From assembly GCA_020636445.1 (NCBI GenBank), contig JACJXV010000018.1, forward strand, positions 8,435 through 72,434: a stretch of 64,000 bases of DNA, read 5' to 3'. The notes under the pieces were generated by a model that was not told the origin of the DNA, did not search any database, and worked only from the letters and a program-made list of their open reading frames with translations. This DNA comes from Lewinellaceae bacterium. Its GTDB lineage: Bacteria > Bacteroidota > Bacteroidia > Chitinophagales > Saprospiraceae. Shown in pieces: positions 26,731 through 34,793 of the stretch (the first letter of the stretch is position 1; every line of letters begins with the position of its first letter). A program made the position numbers and the translations under genes.

Positions 26731-27255
26731 ATGAATAAACCATGCTGGAGCCTGGGCCTCCTTCTTTTACTATTGACCAACTGCAAGCAGGACAATGATC
26801 CCCTTTTTTCTGCGGAGGAGAAACAAGCTATTCAACAAACCATCCAGGCGGAAATCAATGCTATGATTGTTGCTGTGTCGACTAAGGATATTGAAACCTA
26901 TATGCGGCAAATGCCAGCGGATTTTATCATTTATGACGAGAACGGGGAAATCATTTCCCGGGAAAAACAACGGGAATATGCACTGCGAGACTGGTCCATT
27001 ATTGATACTACCTTACACAATGAGATGGTAGTGGATAGTATTTCATTTGTAAGCCGCGACAGCATTTTTGTCTTTACTTCACAGCGATGGGAACGCCTGA
27101 TGTTTCGCCGCGATGGCATCACTAAGGACACCGTGTTAACGACCCAGCGGCATAGGGAGTTGTGGAAGAAAAACCCGCAAGGCTGGATGGGATATACCGT
27201 TGAAGAACTGGGCGGCAGCATTTTCATCAATGGCGAGAAGTACGAAGAAAACTGA
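26731..27255 (+). CDS. Lipoprotein with NTF2-like (DUF4440-type) domain
   Basis: From the ATG at 26731 the protein has 174 residues with a lipoprotein signal (MNKPCWSLGLLLLLLTNC, lipobox LLTNC). An upstream in-frame TTG exists but would place residues before the signal. The mature part (IEAYMRQMPADFIIYDENGE-like core, then AAWKKNPQGWMGYTVEELGG-like end) has the conical alpha-beta pattern of NTF2-like DUF4440 proteins. These are often attached to the outer membrane with no known catalytic role. It precedes a GreA-like gene by 6 bases, so the two are cotranscribed. Confidence 0.7.
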   Translation: MNKPCWSLGLLLLLLTNCKQDNDPLFSAEEKQAIQQTIQAEINAMIVAVSTKDIETYMRQMPADFIIYDENGEIISREKQREYALRDWSIIDTTLHNEMVVDSISFVSRDSIFVFTSQRWERLMFRRDGITKDTVLTTQRHRELWKKNPQGWMGYTVEELGGSIFINGEKYEEN

Positions 27256-27261
27256 CCGAAG

Positions 27262-27723
27262 GTGCAGGAAGATCTCAATATCAAGGCTGACTTGTTTAAG
27301 CTATGTGAAACAAGCATTCGAACCCGAATCAAGACGCTGGAAGAAGCCCTGCAATCTATTGCCGAATCACGGGATAATGAAACGAAAAGCAGTGCCGGAG
27401 ACAAGTATGAAACCGGTCGGGCCATGATGCAAATCGAAGAAGCGAAAAACAGTACCCAACTGGCGCAGGCGCAGGAGGTGATGCATGAGCTGATGCGCAT
27501 TGACCTTAATGGACAATCCTCGTCCATCGGGCTGGGTAGCTTGGTTAAAACCAGTGGTGGCACCTATTTTCTGGCTATTGGTCTGGGCAAAGTACATTGG
27601 GAAGGGCAGTTGTATTTCTGCATTTCGGTAAATTCACCTATTGGGCAACTATTACTGCACAAAAAAGCCGGTGATATCGTTGTGTTTAATGGCAAAAAAA
27701 TCCAGATTGAGGCAGTTAGCTAA
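27262..27723 (+). CDS. GreA/GreB-related protein
   Basis: The 153-residue product starts at a GTG, 6 bases after the lipoprotein gene. Residues 1-75 form a helical coiled coil with acidic tip (SSAGDKYETGRAMMQIEEAK), and the C-terminus ISVNSPIGQLLLHKKAGDIV is the GreA/GreB FKBP-like ending. It is therefore a relative of transcript-cleavage factors, though shorter and with a different coiled-coil start than E. coli GreA. It could rescue backtracked RNA polymerase; whether the tip residues needed for cleavage are kept is not clear. Bacteroidota relatives are, to my recollection, often mislabelled as an acyl-carrier-protein synthase. Confidence 0.75.
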   Translation: MQEDLNIKADLFKLCETSIRTRIKTLEEALQSIAESRDNETKSSAGDKYETGRAMMQIEEAKNSTQLAQAQEVMHELMRIDLNGQSSSIGLGSLVKTSGGTYFLAIGLGKVHWEGQLYFCISVNSPIGQLLLHKKAGDIVVFNGKKIQIEAVS

Positions 27724-27873
27724 GGTTTATCGGGCGTTAGGATTTCGTTGCCGGGCAGGTTGTTTCCCGTAGCCAGGTGTGTAGTGTGTCTAAATAAAAT
27801 TTAGCTAACAATATCCAGGGGAGATCTTGATGAACAAACGTAAAAAGGCTAACTTTCTCCCAAGTTTACCCCT

Positions 27874-29028
27874 ATGCAACCCAAAAACATGCTTCCCTCC
27901 GGGGTCCTTCTGCTGTTGGTTTTCTTCAGTAGCCTCAGTTGCCAGTCACAATCTACCCGAACGATTGAGCCTGCGTTTTACTATTGGAAAACAAGCTGGC
28001 AATTTACCAAAGCAGATGCTGCATTAGCGCAACCCCTGGCTTCGCGATTTTACGTTCGCTATTTTGATGTGGATTGGAATGCCGGTTATGCACAAGCTAT
28101 TCCCGTAGGGGTGTTAGATGTAAATGGCATAACCTACTCTCCGGAAAACCGGCTTTCGCCGGGGGCTATTGTGCCAACCGTTTTTATCACCAACCGAACC
28201 ATGGAAAAACTGACCATGGAGGATGTCCCGGTTCTTGCCGACAAGATTGTGCGGAAAATTCAGCGGATAAATGAAGAAGTTGCTCAGCTTGCCGGTTACG
28301 CTGTATATGACGATGAGGTGAATGATGAAACCGATTGGGAGGTTCGGCAACGGCGCGCAGATTCTGCACAGGCAGCGGTTTTGTCCAATATCGGCGAAAT
28401 TCAGTTAGATTGTGATTGGACCCAAACCACCCGCGATCGATTTTTCTCTTTACTCAAGGAAGTTCAGCTGCGAGTACCCAACTGGACGTTATCCTGTACA
28501 CTGCGCCTGCACCAGTATCGCGACCGGAAGGAAAGTGGTATACCCCCCGTCAGCAGGGTAATGTTGATGTGTTATAACACGGGTAATGTTAAGCATCTGG
28601 CCGAGAACAATGCGATTATTGATCCGGGGGTTATCCAGACCTATTTAAAGGGTGAACCCTACCCTTTGGAGATAGACCTGGCCCTGCCTGTTTTTTACTG
28701 GGGGGCATGGTTTCGGGGTACATCTTTCCAGGGCTTATTGCGTGCAATGACTCCCGAAAGTGCCGCGCAGAGTACGTTTTTGCGGGCTATAGGTGACAAC
28801 CGATACCAGGTTACACAGGATACGGTTATTAATCAGGATTATCTCCGGGAGGGGGATCAGATCCGGATTGATGGACCCGGTCCGGCTGTCATGGAAACGG
28901 TTATTCCTTTACTGCGGGGAGTACTACCACGCCAGGGTTTGGTTCGGGTTGCTTTTTTTGATTGGGATTATGAAAAAATGAAAGGCCATGAAGCTTCGAT
29001 ACTGGAAATATTGGATCGCCTGCGTTAG
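27874..29028 (+). CDS. Lipoprotein, possible GH18-like barrel; first gene of a three-gene exported operon
   Basis: The 384-residue product begins with a lipoprotein signal (SGVLLLLVFFSSLSC, lipobox SLSC). Residues 170-215 include EIQLDCDWTQTTRDRFFSLL, which resembles the D-x-D-W strand of GH18-like barrels, but the catalytic DxxDxDxE is not evident, so a non-enzymatic or unusual role is possible. It overlaps the next gene by 41 bases, and that one touches a third gene by one base. I do not recognise a named family with confidence; a DUF3142-like relation is a guess. Confidence 0.65.
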   Translation: MQPKNMLPSGVLLLLVFFSSLSCQSQSTRTIEPAFYYWKTSWQFTKADAALAQPLASRFYVRYFDVDWNAGYAQAIPVGVLDVNGITYSPENRLSPGAIVPTVFITNRTMEKLTMEDVPVLADKIVRKIQRINEEVAQLAGYAVYDDEVNDETDWEVRQRRADSAQAAVLSNIGEIQLDCDWTQTTRDRFFSLLKEVQLRVPNWTLSCTLRLHQYRDRKESGIPPVSRVMLMCYNTGNVKHLAENNAIIDPGVIQTYLKGEPYPLEIDLALPVFYWGAWFRGTSFQGLLRAMTPESAAQSTFLRAIGDNRYQVTQDTVINQDYLREGDQIRIDGPGPAVMETVIPLLRGVLPRQGLVRVAFFDWDYEKMKGHEASILEILDRLR

Positions 29029-31489
29029 CACTCTTTTTTTGCCGCCTTACGTATTGGTGAATAGTTGCGGTGTCGACTTTGATCCCGATGCCTATCGGAT
29101 GGCGTTCTTTAATCCACTGGCGGGAGCTACGGCACCTCAGGTGCCTTTTTTCTATAGTTATAGCCAACTGAATAGTGAAGCTGCTGACCAACAGCAGCAA
29201 GATTACCAGCGGAACTGCCAGGAGTGGGCGCAGCAAATGGGCTCAGGAGTTAAGCTTGCCGATATTATGGCAGTGGTGTATCAAGGAACACCTGCCCAAT
29301 TCCTGGGCGCATACCAGGAAAAAGAGCTGATGGCGGCGTATCCCGGAAACACCTTTGTAGCGGCACTGTTGCGCCCGGAAAATAAAAAACTCCTGGACTA
29401 TTTGCATTTGGCCTTCCGGGCGGAATTTGCCCATTTTGCGAGCGATGACCCCTGGGGACTTGACGAATCAGTCACGGACAGAAACAGGTCATTGCGGGAG
29501 ATTGTTGCCGCGGCCCGTAAACAATTGAAGGCTACTTCCAACGCTTTTTTGCGTCAGCGACTGACTTATCAGATTCTGCTTCAGCAGCGGTATCTGGGGG
29601 GATACCGGGAAGTTATTGACCTGTACGAGGCGAATTTTGCGAAAGGCCCCGGGGCACAGAGTATGTTGGGGCCGTGGGCAACTTTCCATGCGGCCTACGC
29701 TTACCGGCAAATAGGCGATCGGATCAAAGCCGGCTACCTCCTGAGTCGGGCGTTCAGTGGCAGTGAGTCTAAGAAGATTCGAAGTTATTTCGACTTTGAC
29801 GCCAAGAGTGTCGAACGGATCTTACGCCTGGCTAATTCCCCCGCCGAAAAAGCCGTCATTATTACCCTGGGCGCATTGCACAACCCCGGGCGTAGTTTGA
29901 CTAACTTGACGGAAATAGCCCGGCTGGATCCTGCCTGCCCGTTTATGCCATTGCTCGTTGGGCGTGAAATCAATAAGCTGGAAGACTGGCTGCTCACGCC
30001 AGCGGTAACCTTTTTTCCTCCCGCCCTTGGGGGCCAACCCTGGTCGGAGGATGAAAATACCTGGCAGCCGCGTGAAGAAGCCAGTGTGGACCCGAATGCC
30101 CAATATCAGGTCCGGAACCAGATCAAAGATCAACAGTATCTACATGATGTAATTCGTTTTTTGGAAGAAAACCAGCAGCGATTTCCGGCAGCACAGGCTG
30201 ATTTTTACCGCCTGGCATTGGCTCATCTGTACGGGATAGATGGACAGGAGCGCAAAGCAAGAAATCAGCTGGCGATGATATCGGCTGCGGCACCTCCTGT
30301 TTTACAGGTACAAAGCAAACTGGAGGAGGTGGTTTTACTAAGCCGTGGTGGCAACCTGACCAGTGAAGCAACCAAGCTGGATTTGGCAGAAGCCCTCTTG
30401 TACTTACAAAAACACGCTGATTTGCTGGCCGAAAATTGGCGCATTTACCCTAAGCTGTTACTGTATTTAGCCCGGCAATTTCAGGTACAAGGAGACATTA
30501 TAAGTGCCGGATTGCTCTATAACCGGGCCCTGTTGATACCCACCAATGCTAATCTGGCATCGGGATATTATCGTTCGATTGCCTTTTTCGATCGGTATGC
30601 CTCCCGAGAGGTAGTAGATGCCCTGTTGTCGCTCCACCAACGCAAAGATAAAACACCCTTTGAGCAGGTATTGACGGCACCCTTGACGGCACCGGAAAAA
30701 GAATCGCCGTCCGGCTACAGTTGGGATGAATACCAGGACTTCTGGCAAGAGGAGCTGGAGCCTACTTATCCGCTGCCAGCTACGGAAAAATTACTGGACT
30801 TAAAGGGAACAATCGCTTTCCGGGAGAACGACTTGACAGGTGCCGCAGCAGCGTTTAATGCATTACCCAAAAACTATTGGCAGGAGACCTATGCCTTTGG
30901 TGATCACCTACAGTATGACCCCTTTGCTGATGCCAACCACTGGCCCTGGCAGGGAACGTTACTGCCGGCCGATAAGCAAGAAATTGTGCGTCAGGCGATA
31001 GGTGTTCAGCAGCAAATAGTATCGGGGAATAATAATGCCCAGGCCCATTACCTACTGGGGAACCTATACTTCAACAGCAGTTACTGGGGGAATAGCTGGA
31101 TGCTCTTTAGTTACGGGCGATCCTCTCAGGAACTGTCTTTCTACAGTGCATATGGCGTAGAGAATTTTCACTTTGGTCCAAACGACCGACGTTATTCCAA
31201 CGTCTACTATGGATTGGAACGGGCGATGGCCCAATATCAGCAGGTTTTACGGAATTCTCCCCCCGCGGAGTTAGCGGCAAAAGCCATGCACATGCTGGCC
31301 TATTGCGACGAGTTGCGTTACCGGGCTGATACGAAACCGGCAATCCGCGATTGGGATGCAAAGATCCCTCCTTATTTCTCACCGTTTTATCAGGAATGGC
31401 AGCAAAAGTACCGACAAACGCAAACCTATGCTACCCGCCTACGGGAATGCCCCCTATTAGAAGACTATATCATGGAAAACCGTAAGTAA
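28988..31489 (+). CDS. Large exported lipoprotein with TPR-like helical repeats
   Basis: The 833-residue protein starts with a lipoprotein-like signal (WIACVSTLFLPPYVLVNSC). The rest is helical and repeat-rich, for example SAGLLYNRALLIPTNANLAS, GTIAFRENDLTGAAAAFNAL and NNAQAHYLLGNLYFNSSYWG, which look like tetratricopeptide or SusD-like superhelix units. It would lie in the periplasm or at the cell surface. No enzyme motif is seen. Its start codon is inside the preceding gene and its stop overlaps the ATG of the next, so expression of the three is coupled. Confidence 0.65.
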   Translation: MKLRYWKYWIACVSTLFLPPYVLVNSCGVDFDPDAYRMAFFNPLAGATAPQVPFFYSYSQLNSEAADQQQQDYQRNCQEWAQQMGSGVKLADIMAVVYQGTPAQFLGAYQEKELMAAYPGNTFVAALLRPENKKLLDYLHLAFRAEFAHFASDDPWGLDESVTDRNRSLREIVAAARKQLKATSNAFLRQRLTYQILLQQRYLGGYREVIDLYEANFAKGPGAQSMLGPWATFHAAYAYRQIGDRIKAGYLLSRAFSGSESKKIRSYFDFDAKSVERILRLANSPAEKAVIITLGALHNPGRSLTNLTEIARLDPACPFMPLLVGREINKLEDWLLTPAVTFFPPALGGQPWSEDENTWQPREEASVDPNAQYQVRNQIKDQQYLHDVIRFLEENQQRFPAAQADFYRLALAHLYGIDGQERKARNQLAMISAAAPPVLQVQSKLEEVVLLSRGGNLTSEATKLDLAEALLYLQKHADLLAENWRIYPKLLLYLARQFQVQGDIISAGLLYNRALLIPTNANLASGYYRSIAFFDRYASREVVDALLSLHQRKDKTPFEQVLTAPLTAPEKESPSGYSWDEYQDFWQEELEPTYPLPATEKLLDLKGTIAFRENDLTGAAAAFNALPKNYWQETYAFGDHLQYDPFADANHWPWQGTLLPADKQEIVRQAIGVQQQIVSGNNNAQAHYLLGNLYFNSSYWGNSWMLFSYGRSSQELSFYSAYGVENFHFGPNDRRYSNVYYGLERAMAQYQQVLRNSPPAELAAKAMHMLAYCDELRYRADTKPAIRDWDAKIPPYFSPFYQEWQQKYRQTQTYATRLRECPLLEDYIMENRK

Positions 31490-32883
31490 TGTCTACTGAA
31501 AGAAATCGAAAGGCTCTCGCGAGTAGTTGGTTAGCGTTATTTCTCCTTTGGGCGGGGCCTATAGTAGCTACTGAGCCGCACTGGATATCGCTGGATAAAG
31601 TAGTCCTGGATTTGGCTGGAGTTCAGTTTCAGGTTTCGGCGGTGGTGGATGCACGGACGGAAAAATTTTGTCTGGGATTAGTGCAAAAGGGGATTGGCAA
31701 CCGGCGGGTTCCTGCTCAACTGGAGGGGGGCCTTGAGGTAGCTTTGATGCAGTTAATTCAACGGAGCCAGGCGCTGTTTAAAAGCACCGGGCCTGCTTAC
31801 GTCCTGCAAGTACACCTGCTGCAGGTATATGAAGTAACCTATACCGGTAAGGAAATCGCAATGACCGAGCTGGACGTTTCCTTCCTGGAACCCTTACCGG
31901 ATGGTAATTATCGCGAACTTTACCGAACGGGGAATACGCAGGAAAAAAATGGTGTTGATGTTACTGGGCTGCATGACCGAAATATAGCTAATGCGCTAAG
32001 TCGTGCTATGCAAATTTTTCAGGACCGACTTAATCAACAAAGCACCTGGAATTACTCTTTGCCGGCAACGGATTTACGTTTACCAGGGAGGGCATCAAGT
32101 TACCCGGCCCAGCAGCAGCTTTCAGCGCAAGCCTTTTTTTATAGTTTCGAAAATTTCCGTGACCTGGTAGCCAGTAAATCAGCAAAGGGATTAGATTACA
32201 TGGACCTTGAGGAGAAGCAAGGCCATGTGAAGGCTAAACCCCAGTGGAAATCTGGCTATCAAATTGACGAGAATCCAATTTGGGCACTTTCGGACGGCCA
32301 GGCTTATTACATAAAACTGGGTAGGAGTTACTACCCTTTGGAAAAAGCAGACGATGGATCTTTTATCTTTTGGGCTCCCTCCATTCGGAATGTGACTGCT
32401 GCAGGCCTGTTTGGCGGAATTGTAGGGGGCCTGGTAGGGGGGCTATTGATGAATGGCATTGGTTCAGAAAAAGGCCCTCCTGTTGCGTATCGGCTCGATA
32501 TGAACACAGGAGCCATTCACCCGGAATCGACGCTCAAGAACCGACGCATTGAGTCGAGACTGTTAGTTTATTGTTCGCGGTTTAACCCGGAAGAAACGCG
32601 GCTTGAGGTGGTTGTTGACGGACAAACTCGCTGTTCGCTGGGTGCTGGGGAGTATACGATGGTTCATTTAGCCCCGGAGTTAACCGAGGTGAAAGTGTGT
32701 TTACTTCAAGGGATTGAGGAGTTTTGTCAGGAGGTTTCCTTGGAGGTTTTCTATACCGAATTCCTGCTGGCAAGAGTGAAACGCGATGGATCATTGGACA
32801 TTGAAAAGCCCAATAGCAATATCGAATTAGATATCCGCATGGATATTGAGGCGGGTCGGATACGGGAGGTGGAGAGTAAGTGA
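31489..32883 (+). CDS. Exported protein of unknown function, third gene of the operon
   Basis: The 464-residue product shares one base with the stop of the preceding gene (TAATG). The N-terminus has a hydrophobic segment (SWLALFLLWAGPIVA) that is probably a signal peptide. A second hydrophobic glycine-rich stretch, AAGLFGGIVGGLVGGLLMNG, occurs near residues 303-325 and could insert in a membrane. It is followed by YRLDMNTGAIHPES and a late beta-rich region. No known family was recognised. It is placed with two exported proteins, suggesting they form a surface or periplasmic complex. Confidence 0.6.
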   Translation: MSTERNRKALASSWLALFLLWAGPIVATEPHWISLDKVVLDLAGVQFQVSAVVDARTEKFCLGLVQKGIGNRRVPAQLEGGLEVALMQLIQRSQALFKSTGPAYVLQVHLLQVYEVTYTGKEIAMTELDVSFLEPLPDGNYRELYRTGNTQEKNGVDVTGLHDRNIANALSRAMQIFQDRLNQQSTWNYSLPATDLRLPGRASSYPAQQQLSAQAFFYSFENFRDLVASKSAKGLDYMDLEEKQGHVKAKPQWKSGYQIDENPIWALSDGQAYYIKLGRSYYPLEKADDGSFIFWAPSIRNVTAAGLFGGIVGGLVGGLLMNGIGSEKGPPVAYRLDMNTGAIHPESTLKNRRIESRLLVYCSRFNPEETRLEVVVDGQTRCSLGAGEYTMVHLAPELTEVKVCLLQGIEEFCQEVSLEVFYTEFLLARVKRDGSLDIEKPNSNIELDIRMDIEAGRIREVESK

Positions 32884-32887
32884 CTCA

Positions 32888-32905
32888 CCTGCACTAAAGT
32901 TTCGG
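32888..32905 (-). repeat. Dispersed repeat CCGAAACTTTAGTGCAGG (minus)
   Basis: The minus strand reads exactly the 18-mer found at 8571-8588. It lies 5 bases after the stop of the preceding gene. Confidence 0.7.
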
Positions 32906-32992
32906 CAGGCGAAGGGGGAATCGGTAACCAGTAGGCAGTACGCAGATGGCATTACTCCTAACCAGTTTGCGGACCCGTCTACGCCAGGTTAA

Positions 32993-33090
32993 GGTGGGTA
33001 ACCCTCCTGCACCTAAGGTTTCGTCGGGTAAAAAATGCTTATTTTTTGAGTGAGCAGTGAGCAGTGAAGAGTCGCGTCCAACGAATAACT
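32993..33090 (-). repeat. Left arm of ~98-bp inverted repeat
   Basis: The reverse complement of this stretch matches 37068-37165 at about 90 of 98 positions by hand count, with no gaps. It includes the 22-mer of the CCGAAACC family (33006-33028). Weaker similarity continues outward (to about 32930 and 37240). The two arms enclose two genes and about 4 kb. Confidence 0.85.
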
Positions 33091-33182
33091 AGTGCTTTGT
33101 CAACTAAGAATTTAGATGTTCAGAATCCCCCGGGAAAACCTTCCGGATTTTCCATTGCGCCTGATTATTCACCGAAATTTCT

Positions 33183-33221
33183 CGCAACGACGCAACGACG
33201 CAACGACGCAACGACGCAACG
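33183..33221 (+). repeat. Tandem 9-mer CGCAACGAC, about four copies
   Basis: CGCAACGAC is repeated about four times without spacers. It is a short simple repeat of no known function. Confidence 0.8.
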
Positions 33222-33401
33222 AGACATAGCGATGTCGTTTCACGTTTCACTAATCCTTAATTTCAAACTTGACAGAACACTAGAACCCAATAACCAGGGA
33301 CCAGAAACCAGTCAACGGTAACAGTTTTGGTCCAAGCCCAAACAACAGGTACCCTGGCCGAGGTGGTGGACGTCAGTTGCCGGTCATAGTTATTAAGGCG
33401 A

Positions 33402-34598
33402 CTAAACCGGTGGCTCAAAAAAACAAATGGTACCTCCAACCCAGTCAAAATCTTTGTTATAGCGGACCCCGATCATTTCGCCCCGGCTCATGCGCCCCAG
33501 GTTGTTGACTAACTGCGGTCTGTCCTGGCCGGGCAGCCAGGTATACATCAAGCGCACTTCTGCTTTTACACCGCCACTGGGGGAGGCAATGACGGGGTGG
33601 TAGTGAACCTTGCGTTGCAGCAGGTAGTGCGAGCGATCGGTAATCGCATCGAGCATTTCGACCGTAGGGTGCAACTGCACACCCATCCCGGCAAAGGAAA
33701 ACAGGGGCTTAAGCACATACTGGTCCAGATCTTCCGGGTAGCTACTCAGGTCGCTGAGGAAATGACTATCCGGCACAAAGGGACTCTTCAGCAAGGGCAG
33801 TGTATATTTACTGATCCGATAAAACCAGTTGGGATGTGCCAGCCAGGTAACATCGACTTCGTCGGTGAGTGAAAATTCCGTTTTCAGATTGGGAAACTGC
33901 TGCAGGTCGTCGGTGATTACCCGGTTGTAGATCCGCCGAATGGGCATTTTTCGGCCGTCTTTTTCATAATACAATTCCCGCCCAGAGCGCTTCACCTTGG
34001 TCAGGCAAACCGTTTTTATACCCAGATCGCGCTCCGTGACAGCAAAATCTATGCGCGTTTTTTGCTGTTCCGGATATATTTCAAGCAGCACCGTTTCTTC
34101 CGGTCGGGCATCGCCAATAAATAATTGCTTCAAATGGTCCAGGTACGTTTCGTGCGTATGGCCATTAAAATAATTGGTTACATGCGGGGGGCAGACAAAT
34201 GCATCGCGGTAACAATCGGCCAGGTACGACTGGTAAGCATAGAGCGTAGCAAAACCCTGGAGTTCGATCAGGTAGGGCGTAACTTCCCCACTTTCGTCAA
34301 GGCAAAGACCAAAATCGAACGTTAGCAGACTGGGGATTTCATCCTCATTAGGCACCCGCTGGTCGGGGGGGATTGCCCCTTCCGTCAGTTGCCGGAAGTT
34401 GGGGGCAACAATCGTATCCACAATATCTTCGCCAGCCTGTATGAGCTTATCGCGAACGCTATTAGAAAGAAAGATAGGGGTTTCGGCAATTCGGAAGTCC
34501 AATTGGCCTGGAAAGTCGGCTTCAAAACGAGCGAGGAACTGTTCATATTTGGCGACCGTGAAAGCGGCGTTGAACTGATCGCGGAACGATTTTAGCAT
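33402..34598 (-). CDS. ATP-grasp-like protein of unknown substrate
   Basis: The 398-residue protein has no signal peptide. Pieces such as YVLKPLFSFAGMGVQLHPT (near residue 295) and the acidic C-terminal EVRLMYTWLPG and GEMIGVRYNKDFDW are like the ATP-binding and metal-binding parts of ATP-grasp ligases, but the match is not strong enough to name an enzyme. LPHLTFDFGLCLDESGE-like and YLIELQGFATLYAYQ precede it. It stands alone on the minus strand, divergent from the acylase gene 195 bases away, and the pair sits between inverted repeats. ATP-grasp is a moderate inference. Confidence 0.6.
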   Translation of the reverse strand: MLKSFRDQFNAAFTVAKYEQFLARFEADFPGQLDFRIAETPIFLSNSVRDKLIQAGEDIVDTIVAPNFRQLTEGAIPPDQRVPNEDEIPSLLTFDFGLCLDESGEVTPYLIELQGFATLYAYQSYLADCYRDAFVCPPHVTNYFNGHTHETYLDHLKQLFIGDARPEETVLLEIYPEQQKTRIDFAVTERDLGIKTVCLTKVKRSGRELYYEKDGRKMPIRRIYNRVITDDLQQFPNLKTEFSLTDEVDVTWLAHPNWFYRISKYTLPLLKSPFVPDSHFLSDLSSYPEDLDQYVLKPLFSFAGMGVQLHPTVEMLDAITDRSHYLLQRKVHYHPVIASPSGGVKAEVRLMYTWLPGQDRPQLVNNLGRMSRGEMIGVRYNKDFDWVGGTICFFEPPV

Positions 34599-34793
34599 AG
34601 TCTGCTTTTTTGCTAAAAGTTACAATAAGCACCCGAAAAAACAAGTAACTTCGAAAATATACTCAGGTTGAATGACTGCCGGTGCCCGGAAGTTGGCGAT
34701 CCTAAACTACTTTGGCCTGTGCATACCCCAATTTTAGACCAGGAGTTGTATCCAGTGTGTTGATTAATCTTTATCGATCCGAAAAAACGAGTT

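Larger units (their letters stand above)
32884..33401. other. Gene-free, repeat-filled intergenic region
   Basis: No credible gene is present in these 518 bases. It contains a dispersed repeat at 32888-32905, the left arm of a long inverted repeat (32993-33090), a 15-mer at 33089-33103, a tandem 9-mer (33183-33221), another 15-mer at 33269-33283, and degenerate words of the type CAGTNNGCAGT and CCAGNNACCAG. Confidence 0.7.

Noticed and set aside
33089..33103. TTGACA as a -35 promoter box
   Set aside because: The same 15-mer occurs at four sites in differing orientation with no gene start at the right distance, so it is a repeat rather than a promoter.
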